The position numbers were made by a program, and so were the translations under genes. The notes under the pieces were generated by a model. The model was given only the letters and a program-made list of their open reading frames with translations, searched no databases and was not told the DNA's origin. Positions 49,758 to 63,482 of a DNA stretch of 64,000 bases are shown here, in pieces. Source of the DNA: Quillaja saponaria (lineage: Eukaryota; Streptophyta; Magnoliopsida; Fabales; Quillajaceae); assembly GCA_029379385.1 (NCBI GenBank), contig CM055611.1, positions 2,914,001-2,978,000 of the forward strand. Direction: 5' to 3'. How positions within the stretch are numbered: the first letter of the stretch is position 1; the number at the start of each line of letters is the position of its first letter.

Positions 49758-52700
49758 ATGATGGCGGTTCGAGCTGTACACAGCTGCTCGATATTGCGCT
49801 CAGCTTCTTCGTCTCCTCCACTTCCGACCTTCCGAAGATGTTGCCTTTTCCATCTCAGCACCCTGCAGTGTCGCCGCTACCCGAGTTTAGAGTGTCGTGG
49901 TTTTCCTGTATGCCGCACTCAGTCTCAGTGCTTCAACTATGGCGGTATTCAAAGCCGTTCGGTTCAAAGTCTCGTTGAAAGCGTTATGGAAGAGCTTAAG
50001 GCCCGGCGCAGACGCAAGAGAGTTTCTGCTACCTCCATGTACTTTTTCTCTCTCACTCCATTGGTGTAATTGTTCTTATGTGAATAACACTATGTTTGGT
50101 CTATTCGTCTGGTTGCTAACAAATTTCTAGTATAGAATTTTAGCGATTAACTGTTTTATGGTTTTGTGCCTTAAGCGTAGTCTTAACTCAAATTATATTG
50201 TATTGTACCTAGTTAACTTGGTTGAGCTGAGTATTTCCTAGCTTTGAAACTGAAACGGCATTAACAACACATTTTTGGTCAAAGATGTTGCTACTTGTTC
50301 ACTTGAGGTTGTCTGTAATCCAGTCATGATTGGTCCATTTATTTTTTATTGGTTAGATTGAATAAAGGAATTAAAACTGCCAACTATTTCAATGGTATGC
50401 AAACCAGAATAGTAAAATTGTATGCAATCAGCTGTCTTTCAAAAATTAATTTGTGCATCCCCAATCAGATTGTTGGGGATCTAAAGTGAAAAACCAGAAT
50501 TGTAAATGAGTATGCAATCAGGTTTGTAAAGTGAAAAACCTGCAAACCACAAGTGGTTAAAGCAGCATTTTCCGTATATTTTATACTCAATTAGTCAGTT
50601 GATAAACTGATCAAAGGATTTGATTGACCTTATAGAATGGGAGTACCGAGCAGTGAAGAGCTTCTTGAAGATAGATTGGTGAACCGATCACTGCAGAAAG
50701 GGTTGCTTCTGGAGTTCAAGAAGGATTCTGATAGGATGTTGCTTGCTGTTGCTCAGAAACCTGATGGCAAGAAGAACTGGATGGTGTCTGATCAGGTTCT
50801 AGTAGAAACAACCTATTGCGGCATGTTGAATAGGTTGCTAGGTGTTGGAACTCATTGTTTTGTGAAATGCTAAATGTTGATAGGTTTTTTCTCAGTCTGA
50901 CCGTTCCTTGGTTTTATTGGGCAGCAGAATGGTGTTACTTCTTCCATCAAACCACAACAAGTGACATTTATTGTTCCTGGTATTGAAAATTTTGACCAAT
51001 CAGATATTGCAGACTTCATTGAGAAAGCTCATGAGAACTTGGTTAGTTTTTGCACAGGATAGCAATAAAATTGAATTTTTTTTGTTCTGGTAAGTAAGTA
51101 GTTTGCTTATGTGATGCAGGACCCAGCACTACTTGAGTTTGCTTGGGTTGAGCTGCTTGAAAGGAATAAGTCAGTGACAACAGCAGAATTAGCAGAGGTA
51201 ATTTGATTTCCAAATGTCAGGATATGTCTTGTTGATTCTTACATGACCAGCATATTCTACAGATGATTTTTGGTAGTGCGGAGCCTCTTGAGAGTTATTG
51301 TGCCCATCTTTTGCTATCAAAAGATGAGATATACTTCACTGTGCTGGAGACAAAAGGTGCTCGTTCAATTTATGGGCCTCGACCTTCTCTACAGGTACAT
51401 ATTTTGGTTCAAGATTTACATTAACTTGCAACAAAATTTCATTTCCTCACAGGTTGTTCCCAGCTTTTATTTCTTTGGTATAGTTTCCTAATGCGCAGAC
51501 GTGATTCAGGAAGAGCTTTTGGCATCATTAATTCTACATCATATTGTTGAGCAACCAATGGGTTTCGTAGTAGATTTAGTTTATAGCTCAACTGACTAAA
51601 TGTAAACCATTAAAGACCTATTGGGTGTATCAGCAGGGGTTCAATGAAACACAGCCAGGGAGAAAATCCAAGTACACAAGAAATATACAAGGCTCAGTCC
51701 TAAGGGACCAAGGAAAAAAAAAAAAAAAAGAAAAAAAAAAAGCAACGTGACTCATCCAGTATTGAAGTTTGAAGCATCTAAAAATTCTAGAAAGAACCCA
51801 ATACATAGAGAAAGGCTGAATAGACACCAAAGAGAATAAAAAATATATAAAATATCTCTTCAGCTCCTCCCTTGTTCGCTCCATACCTTGAAAGATATGA
51901 ATATTTCATTCAGTACACAAAGTCCACATCAAACAACAAGGAAAGCCTTCAGGCTTCTTGTTGGTGTTCGAAAGCTTTTTCTTCTATCACATTTTGTATT
52001 GTGTGCCTGAGAAATGAAGAAAGTTATATGGGGGTGGTGTTGGTAGCTTATGCAGTATGGTTGCAAATGATAGACAGGCATAATTCTTGGCCTTGGAAGA
52101 GCGTGTGAAATCCTTGGAATCAGTCATTCTGGGGACTAGGCTTTGTCCTGGAAAGATTTTATAATTTGACCCTGTGAATTTATTACCAATTATCTAGGAT
52201 TTTGTATGTGAAGAATCAAGATGTTGGCATCTTTAGTAAATAATACAAGCGACCAGAACAGATTGTTTCTATGCTAGAGAGTTGTACTATGAGGTTTAGT
52301 TGGGCCAGTCTTCTTATTGAGCTTAGGTATGTCTAACAGGCTCTTCTGTAAGTCTTACATTTATCTATAGACCATTATTGTTTGAAGTAGAGACGAGGTT
52401 GGTACTGTTCATCCTTTAAACTAGTGGTTTGGGCCTTGTTAACAATAATGAAGTTTTGAATTTCACAACTTGAAATTAATTTGGAAAGAGAAAGAAACAA
52501 CAAAAATGATTGTGGTCAAAGTAATGCATAGTTGAACTCGGTATCTCAATCTGAGTTCTTAGCAGTTAGAGAAATGCAGAAAGATCAGTATTTAAGAAAA
52601 AACTTATCGTCTTTCTTTTTGCTTGTTCATCAGTTGATTGGTTTATGATATTCTGAAAACAAATAGCCATGATGTCATTTTTATCTAATGTATGAATTAT

Positions 52701-55700
52701 GATGTTACATAATTGCTTGTTTTACTTTTCTGCGATTTTTCTCTTGGAATTTTGTTTTTGGAAAGGCAGGTAGAGGAGCTTACACGCAAGAAGCTTGCAA
52801 GGGAGGCGGCTGAAAAAGAACTTCAGGAGTTTGTTCAATTGCTGACATCAGCAAAGTCAATGCCTTTACATGCCAAACCTCCCAAATCTTCTTGGTTGGG
52901 CGAAGAGCAAATCCAATGCCGAATTGAGTCTCTTGAAGCTTATTCAATTGATGCATGCAAAACTGATGAACAGAGGAAAACAGCTGGGATGGTAATCTGT
53001 CTGACTGAACTGAGTTTGTTTGATTCTCTTTCCCCCCTTTTCTGCTAGAGTTCAATTGACTCGAACCCTGGACATGCCGAACCTGAAGTGTCCTAACTTC
53101 TAAGGGATTGGTAGCTGAGGATGGCGTACCATCAATGCAGAGGCCTATTCATGAGTTATTTTGATTTAATGCAGTAGTTGATGCTTTTATTCATGTAATA
53201 GAAGGCTAATCATGGTATATATTATATACCTGATTTCTGTAGAAGGTTCTATTAATGTGAATAGAGTATCTTATAAAGATATTTCTTTGCTGATGATTTT
53301 AATTGAATCAGCATAAAAATCAACTGTCTGGTTAAATTCTTGTTCTCTGCATGACAATATCTTCCCCCTTGCTCCCCAATCAGATACTTAAGGCAATGGG
53401 TCTGGCAAAAATTGCATCTTCAGCTGTGAATCTCCTGATAGATATTGGGTACTTTCCAGTACATGTCAATCTTGATCTATTGAAGTTCAACATTCGCACA
53501 GATCATTCAGAGGAGGTCAACATGGCTGCAGAAAGTCTTCTATCTAATACATCTGATCAAGATGAGGTGAACCTTCTTTCCCACCTGAATATAGTTCTAA
53601 GGCATCATATATATGTTCCTTTAATACTGGATTTTAAGAATGATCAATATTTGAATGATTTCAATGAAATTATCATAATCTTTTTAGATTGTGTGTACCT
53701 CCCAATCCCCTTTCTTCCAAAAGAAGGTATGAAATTATAGTTCAATAGTATTACAAACAAAGTTTTTGAGGAAGAATTGCAGAATATATTGGAGAATGTT
53801 CTTTTTGACATGATGTTGATAATGATGATATAGCAAGACCTCGCAATGATCCATGCTGGGATATCCAACATGAAAGTTGACTTTTCTTGGCACACCCAGC
53901 CTGGATGTTGGACCGTATCTTCAAGTGATAGTGGGTGGTTTTCAGAATGAAAAAGGCTTATCCTGAATGTGTGGCTGCCTAAGAATAAGTGTGTTTATTA
54001 AGTTACACATCATGGTGTGTACCTCCTTTGCCTTTTAATAGTAAGGTGGAGAGACACGGGTTTAAACTCTTCATGTGATCACAGGAGAGATAGTGAATTC
54101 TTCTTGCAAGTCTTTCTTTATCTACATTCTTTGTTGCTGTAATTGAAATGATTTTCTTCTTGCTAATTACCATTGGAAATTTAAAAACCCCTAAAAAATA
54201 AGGCTTTTGATTGGTCCTTGGTTCTTACTAGGATAGGTGCAGAGGCCAAAGAAGAAAGTATTTCCTGTGTTATGTGCTTTTCCAATTGTGAAATTCATGC
54301 CGTGTCCTTTCCAATTGTGAACATGTTTGGCTTTATTAGTAAGCAGTGGGTTTGGCCTTAGAATTTGGAGTACATGAGGATCTGTGTGGAAAGAAATAGG
54401 GCAGCTTTCTTTGAAGATGAGCGTATGTGATTTTGGGTCATTTTATGCCAATAGATTGTCTTTGCAACAAGATTGTTTTCTTGCCTTCTCTTGGTCTTAT
54501 GCTTCAGGCTTGTTCAAAGGGTTGCTTCATATTTACAGGGGGACTGAGGGCCCTTTTGCACTATTTGATGGTTATAACTTATAATTGGCTCTTTTCTTCT
54601 TCTTTTTTCCCCTCAGTTTACTACTTTGATTAGAAGTATTCCTTATTCTGCTATTGTAAGAGGAGTAGTTATGAACCCTGTAGACCATCCCCTGGATTCG
54701 TCCGCGATAGGGTCCGATAGATTCTAACGCCCGAACCTAGTTCCATTCCACTATCCTTCTCCTCTCTTAATGTTATTTCTTTTTCTTATCTCAAAGAACA
54801 AAAAAAAGAAGAAAAAAAAAGGGCACCCAGTCCATGTGAAAAAATGAAGCAAAAACATAAGACTCTTGCAGTTAGATGTTCATATGCTGTTATTTATGTA
54901 CAGATAAACAGGAATGATCTTACGCATTTGAAGGTTTATGCCATTGATGTTGATGAGGCTGATGAGGTAAGTTTCCCTGTATAAGTATTATGTGTGATAA
55001 ATTTAGGTTGTCTATAATCTTATTAACTAAGAAATAATTTGTAGCTTGATGATGCTTTGAGTGCAACAAGGTTGCAAGATGGTCGCATTAAAGTTTGGAT
55101 ACATGTTGCTGACGCAACTAGATTTGTTCAACCAGGAAGTATTGTGGAAAGGTTTCTGGTTGAGATTCCCTGAGCATAATGATCAAGTTTTGGCAATACC
55201 TTTGTTTCTGATGTACTCCTTGACTTGCAGGGAAGCAATGAGAAGAGGAACTTCTGTGTTCTTGCCCACCGCCACATATCCTATGTTTCCAGAAAAACTT
55301 GCCATGGAAGGAATGAGTTTGAAGCAAGGAGAGATTTGCCATGCTGTTACAGTATCTGTTGTGTTGCATCCTGATGGCAGGTAAATTGTCCTTTTGTTGG
55401 GTGCAGTTTCTGAAGAAAGTCAATAAATAATGTACTTGTGGTGGAACTTGTTAGGACCAGTGAGTCATCGACTCCTTCGCATTTAGACATGATGTGATGT
55501 TAATGCAATGACAATTATAACATGCCTCACTCCTTTATACCAATATTTGGGGGTCTGCTGCATGAAATATGAATCCTTAATGAAAACTAGCTGGAGTCCT
55601 ATATATAAATTTTCCTTTTCCACTCCATCTTATCAATTGGTCCTCTGCACCTGAAACAAATCATTGTTATTGACCATGTTAAGAATCACAAGAAAACAAA

Positions 55701-58696
55701 AACCTTCACCTTTAATGTAATGCAATTTCATGTTTGAACTCTCTTTTTGGTGCAATTCATGCATGACTTAAATTCACATACATGGTCATTTTAACTTCTC
55801 ATGTGAATATTTTTGGTGAACCATACAATATCTTATACCTCCAATTTGAATTTTGTCACCATCATGGTAAAAGGTAGCTTTCTATTTGGTGATAGTTTTG
55901 TAATTTAGATTTGAGGAAGACCTGTTAAAAGTTATTCATGCCCCATATGTGGACAATAGCATTGCAGAGTGTTCATTGGATAACTCAACCATTAAGCCGA
56001 CATATATGCTGACATACGAGAGTGCATCTGAGCTACTTCATTTGAACCTGGAGGAGGAGGTTGAACTGAAAATTCTTTCTGAGGCTGCAACTCTCCGGTT
56101 GCAATGGCGTCGCAGACAGGTGTGGGCTTAAATATTATTTACCACAAAAAAGTATTTCATTTAAATTCTAAGCTAACTGAATTTCTGTTAAAATTAATTT
56201 TCGTTTATTAACTCAAACTTTTTAGTAGATGTTTGTCTTCATTGTCCTTTGTAGGTAGAGTCTAGGCTTCTGAGTTTTAATTAACTTAAAAATTATATTG
56301 TGTGTAATGATCATATTTGGAATGAAAAATATCTGAAACCGACTTGTCTCAACCATGTTTGGAAAAAAGTTGTGCTAAATTAGTAACTGGTGCCTTGGCA
56401 TTTTTTCAGTCATCTCCAATTTTTTAATTTTTATTTTTATTTTTGCCTCTGTTGCTTTCAGTGTTTTCCTTTTTTTAATTTTAATATAAGATTCAAATGT
56501 AGCAATTTATTTATTTTGGGCCAGAGATGTCCGACCTTTCCTTGATTATAGATAAATGAGTTTTTGGATTTAGTTTAAACCAGTGTTGATCCAAATTGCA
56601 TATAATTAAATGCTCTAACACCATCTGACAATGTTACGTCATACATTGTATACTGCCTTTTGATGGGGTGCTTTTGAACCCTCCTCACGTACAAATATTT
56701 GCCCTCCTTTTCTTCTAATAAAATCATACTTACCCAAAAAAAAAAGTTATTGTCATACATTGTGCCATTAAGTCAAACATAACGACAAAAGGTTTAATAA
56801 ATAGTATAAAATGAACTACTGTTCTTTTGACCCCCATGTTAGAGTGTGGCTATGTGCTGGAAAAAGCTACAGAACCATGTTCTGAGAGAAGTTACGAGAT
56901 GATATGGATGTTACTGGGATGATGAATTTGAGCATAAAAAATTTAGGAATGCTATGATTTACTTGTTGTTGATCTACTGACTACCATGGATGATCTGCTT
57001 GTACCAGAAATCTTTAACTTCTTACCACTTATCAAAATTCGGAACTGTGATATAAAGGCCAAAAGATAAAAATCATCATCAATTGCATGAGCTTTCTAAA
57101 ATGTACCATTCTGTAGTCTTTTAATGACCACTTTGACTGGAACATAACTCATGGAGGTTGTCGAATTCCAGTTGTGTTTTAAAACCTTATCTTTATTAGC
57201 CATTTAGTAATGAAACATTGCTGACTTTCTTTTGTCCCCCTCTTTTTCATTTAAGGGTGCAATCGACACAGCTACATTAGAAACTCGTATTAAGGTGGCC
57301 AATCCAGAAGATCCAGAACCAACAATTAATCTTTATGTTGAAAACCAGGCAGACCCTGCAATGCAATTAGTCTCTGAGATGATGATTCTGTGTGGCGAAG
57401 CCGTTGCCACATTTGGTTCCCGCAATAATATTCCTTTGCCCTACAGAGGACAGCCCCAATCAGATATAGATTTGTCGGCATTTTCCCATCTTCCAGAAGG
57501 ACCTGTTAGGAGCTATGCTGTTGTCAGAATAATGCGTGCTGCTGAAATTGATTTCAGGAAGCCAATACGCCATGGGGTTATGGGACTCCCTGGTTACGTT
57601 CAGTTTACGTCTCCTATTCGTAGATATTTGGATCTTCTTGCTCATTATCAGGTTAGTTTCTTTCATTTATGCAAGTATACTGTTATATTCAGTCTATCAT
57701 TTTATTATTTTTTTGGGAGGGGAAGGAGGAGAGAGGGGGGGGGGGGGGGGAATAAACCCCCTATGTACGCTTCCATGGGAGTTGAACCTGGAATGTCTGG
57801 TGCCGTTGGGCCAATAAACCCCCTATTGGCTTCAGTCTATAACCTCAATACTGCTGGCTGTGTACTAGGAAAATTTCCTTTGAGACATTATATCATATTT
57901 GAAATTATAGTAGCCTCCCATTATAAGATGCTAATATTATTCATTTTTGTTATTTGGCAACTTCTTAGTTAAAGGCATTTCTTCGAGGCGATCCTCCTCC
58001 CTTTTCGGCTGGTCAGCTTGAAGGGATGGCATCAGTTGTAAATGCGAATGTAAAAGTAGCGAAGAGGCTTTTCAACACTAGTCTTCGGTATTGGATATTA
58101 GAGCATTTAAGAAGACAACCAAAAGCGAAAAGATATAGTGCATTGATTCTTAAATTTATCAAAGATCGGATTGCTGCTGTATTGTTGGTTGAGGTAAGCA
58201 GTTGACAGTTTGAAACTGGTTTTTCTATCATAAGATACTGTTATTTGTTAAAGCATCCCTCAAATTGTAATATCTTTATGACACTGTCGAAGTCAAACAA
58301 GTGTGTTAGATCTCGTACATGTTCATTCTCCCCGTAAACTAATTACACACTTTATACAACAGCCAAGGAGCATTAGATATCAAAGGATGTCCTATAGCCT
58401 ATATAGTCTACACTTCCCCGCCCTTGAATTTTCCGGTTTCAATAATGCCTGTGCTCTAGAGAATCTTCCATGAAATTGCAGTTAGTTGTTACTACACAGC
58501 TTCTTCAACATGCTTTATACCCAAATTTAATTATAACTTCTGTTAAGTTGTTTTACACAACTTGATTCTCTTTCAGGTCGGACATCAAGCTTCTGCTTGG
58601 GTGTCCGTTGGAAGACAAATAGGAGATGAAATAGAAGTTAAAGTGGAAGAAGCACATCCACGCGATGATGTTCTTTCTCTGAAGGAGGTTGTGTAA
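49758..58696 (+). CDS. RNR1: Organellar exoribonuclease RNR1 (RNase II/R family)
   Basis: Exons: 49758-50038, 50636-50795, 50928-51041, 51120-51197, 51263-51394, 52770-52991, 53384-53566, 54904-54966, 55045-55151, 55231-55380, 55909-56119, 57256-57651, 57969-58193, 58577-58696. All introns are GT-AG with consistent phases; 2442 nt, 813 aa, close to the plant RNR1 length. The Ser/Arg/Cys-rich N-terminus lacking acids looks like an organelle transit peptide. The RNB catalytic domain starts near residue 390: YAIDVDEADELDDALSA holds the metal-binding acidic cluster (about 405-414), and FTSPIRRYLDLLAHYQ near 680 holds the conserved Arg. An S1-like RNA-binding tail (GHQASAWVSVGRQIGDE) ends the protein. 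Family knowledge: RNR1 is a 3'-5' exonuclease that matures chloroplast (and mitochondrial) rRNAs and mRNAs; loss is embryo- or seedling-lethal. Two adjacent ATGs (49758, 49761) are possible starts. Exon 3 has a NAGNAG acceptor. Confidence 0.95.
50922..50927 (+). promoter_or_regulatory. NAGNAG tandem splice acceptor of RNR1 exon 3
   Basis: The intron ends ...GGGCAGCAG before AATGGTGTT. Use of 50925 or 50928 as the first exon base adds or omits one Gln (DQNG versus DQQNG) without changing frame. The exon start 50928 was preferred because exon 2 already ends in CAG. Confidence 0.6.
57719..57835 (-). mobile_element. Probable tRNA-related SINE fragment with a G-rich run
   Basis: On the minus strand, TGGCCCAACGGC (box A-like) is followed about 30 bp later by GGTTCAACTCC (box B-like), in an RNR1 intron. 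The plus strand carries a G15-17 run at 57735-57751, and AATAAACCCCCTA occurs twice (57751 and 57811). The box spacing fits a tRNA-derived SINE, but target duplications and a tail were not defined. Confidence 0.45.
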
Positions 58697-61600
58697 GGGT
58701 GTCGTGATATATTTTTATTTTAGAAGAGACCTCTGGGTTACTTGATCTGCAGAAATGGTAAGCAGTGCTCTATTTTCTTCCATTAATTTCATCTTTTCAC
58801 CCGCAAAGACATTCTTCATATCGGGAGTAATAGCTCTGTTCTTATTAAATATTCTCACCCCTTTTCAGAAGGATATAACCTCCTCAATGTTTTCATGAAA
58901 GAATGGTCTTGATGCATCGTTTTTAACCTTTAAAACCCCGAGTTCATATTTTGAAGTTCTAATATATGTCAGCAAATTTCAGGAACAATTCATTCGATGT
59001 TCACCTGAGCTGCATCATGTTACAAATGTACAGTCACTCAGATTGCCTCCTCTCCGCCAGTCGTACAAATTACTGACACAAAATTAGCAGGTTGCTTCAA
59101 GCCCCCAAAACTTGATCAGGCGCTTCTTTGAGAAAGATTACTTTCAGTATTGTGGTTTGTTTGAATTCAGTAACTATTTTTTGTTATGAGTTATTAAGGC
59201 ATTAGTTAAGATGCATTTATATGTCAGAAAGTTTCTAAAGTCTAATATCCTAAGATAGAACATTGAAAGAACAAAGATTTAAAAAAAAAAAAGAATAAGG
59301 AACCCACCTCTTCCAAGTGGGGTTAGCATTCTTCGTTCAAAGTTGTTCACCCCAGCTCACTTGTTTTTTTTCTTGGATTAGAATACAAATGTATAATTAC
59401 ACGTAGAAGAGGATCTACAAAATACTTAATTATCAGTTGAATCAACTATTAGTTCACACATATACGAAGGCAATAATAATATTTGAGAGCATTTGTGACT
59501 GTAATGACTAAAATAATACGATACTGTGTTGGGTTTGGTTTTAACATGATGGGAAAAGATCCTAATGCATATAAGTTGGTTTGGGCCCAAAACACTCTTT
59601 AAATGTGGGCAAGTGATGCGAGTAAATCACATAAATGTCCAATTCTCAATTGATGGGTCATGAACTCATTGTAAGGAAGAAAAAAAAAAAAGAAGCGGCT
59701 CTCGTTTGGTGTCCTATTTGGTCCCCTTTGTTGAGGACCTCTCAAATGGTTGTATTATATTTCATCTTTCTTGTCCATGCATCTTAGGATCTTAATTCTC
59801 TCTCTTAGATATAAAAAGTAGTTATAAGTACATCAAATCTAATTAAACCCATGTTAATGATGAAAGATCTTGTATAGACAATTCACAACTTGCAAAAAAT
59901 GCCAAAATGGTAGTAATAATTATGATTATCTTTAACAAGGATAGTAGCTTAGACATACATGCATGTTTCCTTCATATTTTTTTGAAACTTTGGTTGTGAA
60001 TTGTAGGACACAATTATTAGCTTGAAAATGTAATGGGGATTTGAAGATAGAGATGGGTTACACAAGCATGTACTAAGAACTTGTAAACAACATCGTAATG
60101 ATCATATGAGCCATTTTATTTATTTATTTATTAAATATGATCAACGGTTGGAAAATCATTTCCATAAAATTAAATTGAAGAAAGTTGCATAATCAAATCA
60201 TGAATACAAATTGCATATATTGTTTCCCATATATGACCTCTTAATGTCAATTTATTGAATATAATTTAATTTGAGATATACACATCTTTTTTTCATCGGA
60301 AGAGTCTCTAGGACTTGAACTCCATATATAATAGACGTACTCATCCTTTTTCCATAAACCTTATCCTCCCTATTTTCAAAATTTAAATTACTCTTAAGTT
60401 AAAAGTCTCAGATTCCAACCAGTTAAACCTCTTATATATGTATAACAAAACTAGGAATAATATATAAGTTATCAACAAGGGTTGAATGCAATAGTAATCG
60501 AGTTGTACACTTAAGTTGAGAACACAAGTTTGTATTTTGGAACAAACAATTGTTGGAAGAATTATCTTTAGTCGCAACAGAGCTTAATAAATTAGTCTCA
60601 TAGTAATGCTTGTAAAGAAACTCGAGAAACAAAAAAATAAAAATAAAAAATATATATAAAAGTTAGCTGCAATATCATTTTCCCCCAATTATTAAATAAT
60701 AATTTGCAACCATTGACTTGCAATTTCGTAATTAATTAGAATATTTTTTTTATATATTTATTGAAAAAATATGTGTGATGTAACTTCCATATGTTTGATT
60801 GATTAGTGAGATACATATACATTATGCATTATTATAACAGCTGAATTACAAACTAAGTCTTGAGGCATAGTAAAGATAATATACAAAATGATATGCGCAA
60901 AGTCAAATAAGACACACTCTTGATCAATAAAAAACAGTTGCGTGAAGTTGAAACTAAAAGTGAGGATGGGAAGCACAAATTCATGTTAGTATATTCTTTA
61001 CTTGTGATTTTTTTAGTAAGTTTGTAATAAATATAATTATAAAGAATTAAATATCACTGATAAGTTTAATACAATTTCATGATACCCAATCTGAAAATTC
61101 CTTTACTAATATGATGTACGGAACTATGTTTTGGAGTGTAAAAGTACTGTACTTTTTCTTGGAGAGCAATTCGAGTGTACTTTCAAAAGAAATTTAATTG
61201 GCCAATGGCCAACCCACACAAAGGAATAAAAAAAGGAAGTTCCATGTGTGGAATTTTAATTATATTTGTTAATGTAATAGTACTTAAGCACATTAATTGC
61301 CCAAATTTCTTTGAAAATAAAAAAGAATCTGGGCCATTAATTTCATATTATCGTTATTTTTAAATATATAAATAATTGAGGATTTGTCAAATTTAAATTC
61401 CGAGTACAAATTTGTGTATACATTATCTTTCTTTGGTTTGGTTTAGCTTCTAAACTAACTTTTAGATTTTAAATTTTATATAAAATTATTTGGTAATAAA
61501 ATTTTTATTTTTTAAGTTTTACGGAAAATATTTTTAGAATTTTAGAATCCTAAAAGGTGAAATTAGAAAGGAAAAAAAATTAAATAGAAAATAAAAGAAA

Positions 61601-62917
61601 CTCAAATAAATTTCAATAATTATTTTATTTAGATAAATATAATCAAAATATTTGTCAAAATAGTATTTTTCGTAATTTTAATTCTCAATATCTTTTTAAA
61701 AAAAATAAAATCAAATAATTTTTTTATATCTCATAATGTATTTACGTTAACTCGTCCAAACACTTTGTTAAATATTTATACAATATTTTTTAAATAGTTC
61801 TATTTAAAAAATATTTTTACTTACAATATTTTTAGACAGTTTAACCAAACATACGTATTACACAAAATTATATTGTTCTATCTACTTATTTTTTTATAAG
61901 TTATTTAATTTATAAAATTGGAAGGAATTTTTTCTAATCTTTGTTATATATTACCTTTAAAGAAAGAGGAAAAAATGATTTGATCCAAAATGAAAAAATA
62001 AAAATTTGTTAGGCCGGCAGGTGATGATCTATCTATTTCTAAACTCATAAATATATATATTCACCGACTTTGTATTACATGATGATTAGGGCTATATATC
62101 TTAGTGGAGTTCATTATGATAATCAATTAAATAAAGTCTTCTAATTAATACTATCCAAATTAATTAAAGAATGACTTTCTTAATTATTTGCATGTATATC
62201 AAAGAGATTAATGTAATCATGCTACCCATGTGGTATTTGGGTCCCAAAAATGAAGAGCTTATCTTATTCAACATACACAAGTCAAACCCAAAAACTATTC
62301 TAGCTCCATCTTAGATTGCAACAAAAAAAATTCAAAACCCAAGAAGAAGTAATTAACAAGTCTTTCTCAATTTGGTGAATATTTTATTTGTTTCCCCTCT
62401 CTCTCCATCTACCCTGCTGCATTGTGTTTATAAAAATTGTGCAAATTAATTGTACTTCTTTCTATTTGCAGTAAGCTATGTGAAATTGGAGGCATATAGC
62501 TTTTTGCATCCCCAAATCTCCAAAAGCAAAAGAAATTTACCAAAATTCAAAAAGAAAAAGAATATTCTATAAAAATTTACTTTTGATAATATCTCTCATA
62601 ATTTATCTTCGTTTAAAATTTTAAATATAAAATTATCATCGTCTTTTATATATTTTCACTCATTTGTGTTTATGAAACAAATCTAAAATGCGGTAATTTT
62701 ATTTATTTATTTATCGTATATATATATATATATTTTATCTTACAAGTAGATTTAATATAGTGTTTAAATCTCTATATAATCGTATAACTTTTGAATGGTA
62801 CAAATTAGGAAGAATAATTAATAATTAATTAATAAGTAGAAAAAAGAATGGAATCACATGATGTGGCTAAGATCCCAACGTGGGCATGGAGGAGGTTTGT
62901 GATCTTGGTGGCACATT
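58697..62917. other. RNR1 3' UTR and AT-rich intergenic DNA
   Basis: The first few hundred bases are the probable RNR1 3' UTR. From about 59250 on the DNA is AT-rich with poly-A and poly-T runs. Short ORFs at 60383-60632 and 61175-61363 have no recognisable similarity and AT-driven composition. No element boundaries were identified. Confidence 0.5.
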
Positions 62918-63474
62918 TAGGGGTGTGCATGGGTCGGTTCAGTCCGGGTAATGATAAATTTTTGAATCGAACCGAAATTTTCGGGTAATAAAATTTATTA
63001 ACCGAACCGAACCGAAAATAGTTATTACCCGAATTTACCCGAACCGAAAAAATATGACTAGTTCGGTTCGGGCATTCGGTTACCCGAAATTTATCAATAT
63101 TTTACTAAAATTAATTTAAAAATTATATATTTTTTGTTTTTGAATCTCATATTTTTTAAATCCATTAGTTATTATAAAAGAAAAATACAAAAAACATAAT
63201 ATATTAACATATTCAACACAAATAAAAATATAAAATTATAAATTAATACAACAATACATTAAAAATAACAAAAAAAATTATATATTTTGATTTTCGGGTA
63301 ACCACGGGTACCCGTTTGCATTATACTCCACTACCCGTAACCGAACCGAAAATAACGGGTATTAAATTTAACTACCCGAACCGAACCGAATAAGAAAAAT
63401 ACCCGAATTTAACCGAACCGAATTACCGGTTCGGTTCGGGTATTCGATTTTTCCGGGTTTCTTGCACAGCCCTA
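62918..63474. mobile_element. hAT-type non-autonomous element with CCGAACCGAA arrays
   Basis: A 557-bp element flanked by a perfect 8-bp duplication, GGCACATT (62910-62917 and 63475-63482), the size typical of hAT transposons. The termini TAGGGGTGTGCA and TGCACAGCCCTA are imperfect inverted repeats of about 12 bp. Both subterminal regions (62930-63090 and 63285-63460) are packed with CCGAACCGAA, CGGTTCGGTTCGGG and ACCCG/CGGGT units, facing each other. The centre is AT-rich and non-coding. Confidence 0.88.
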
Positions 63475-63482
63475 GGCACATT

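Noticed and set aside
57536..57817. 93-codon open frame rich in Gly
   Set aside because: Out of frame with the RNR1 exon it overlaps; its second half is the intronic G run.
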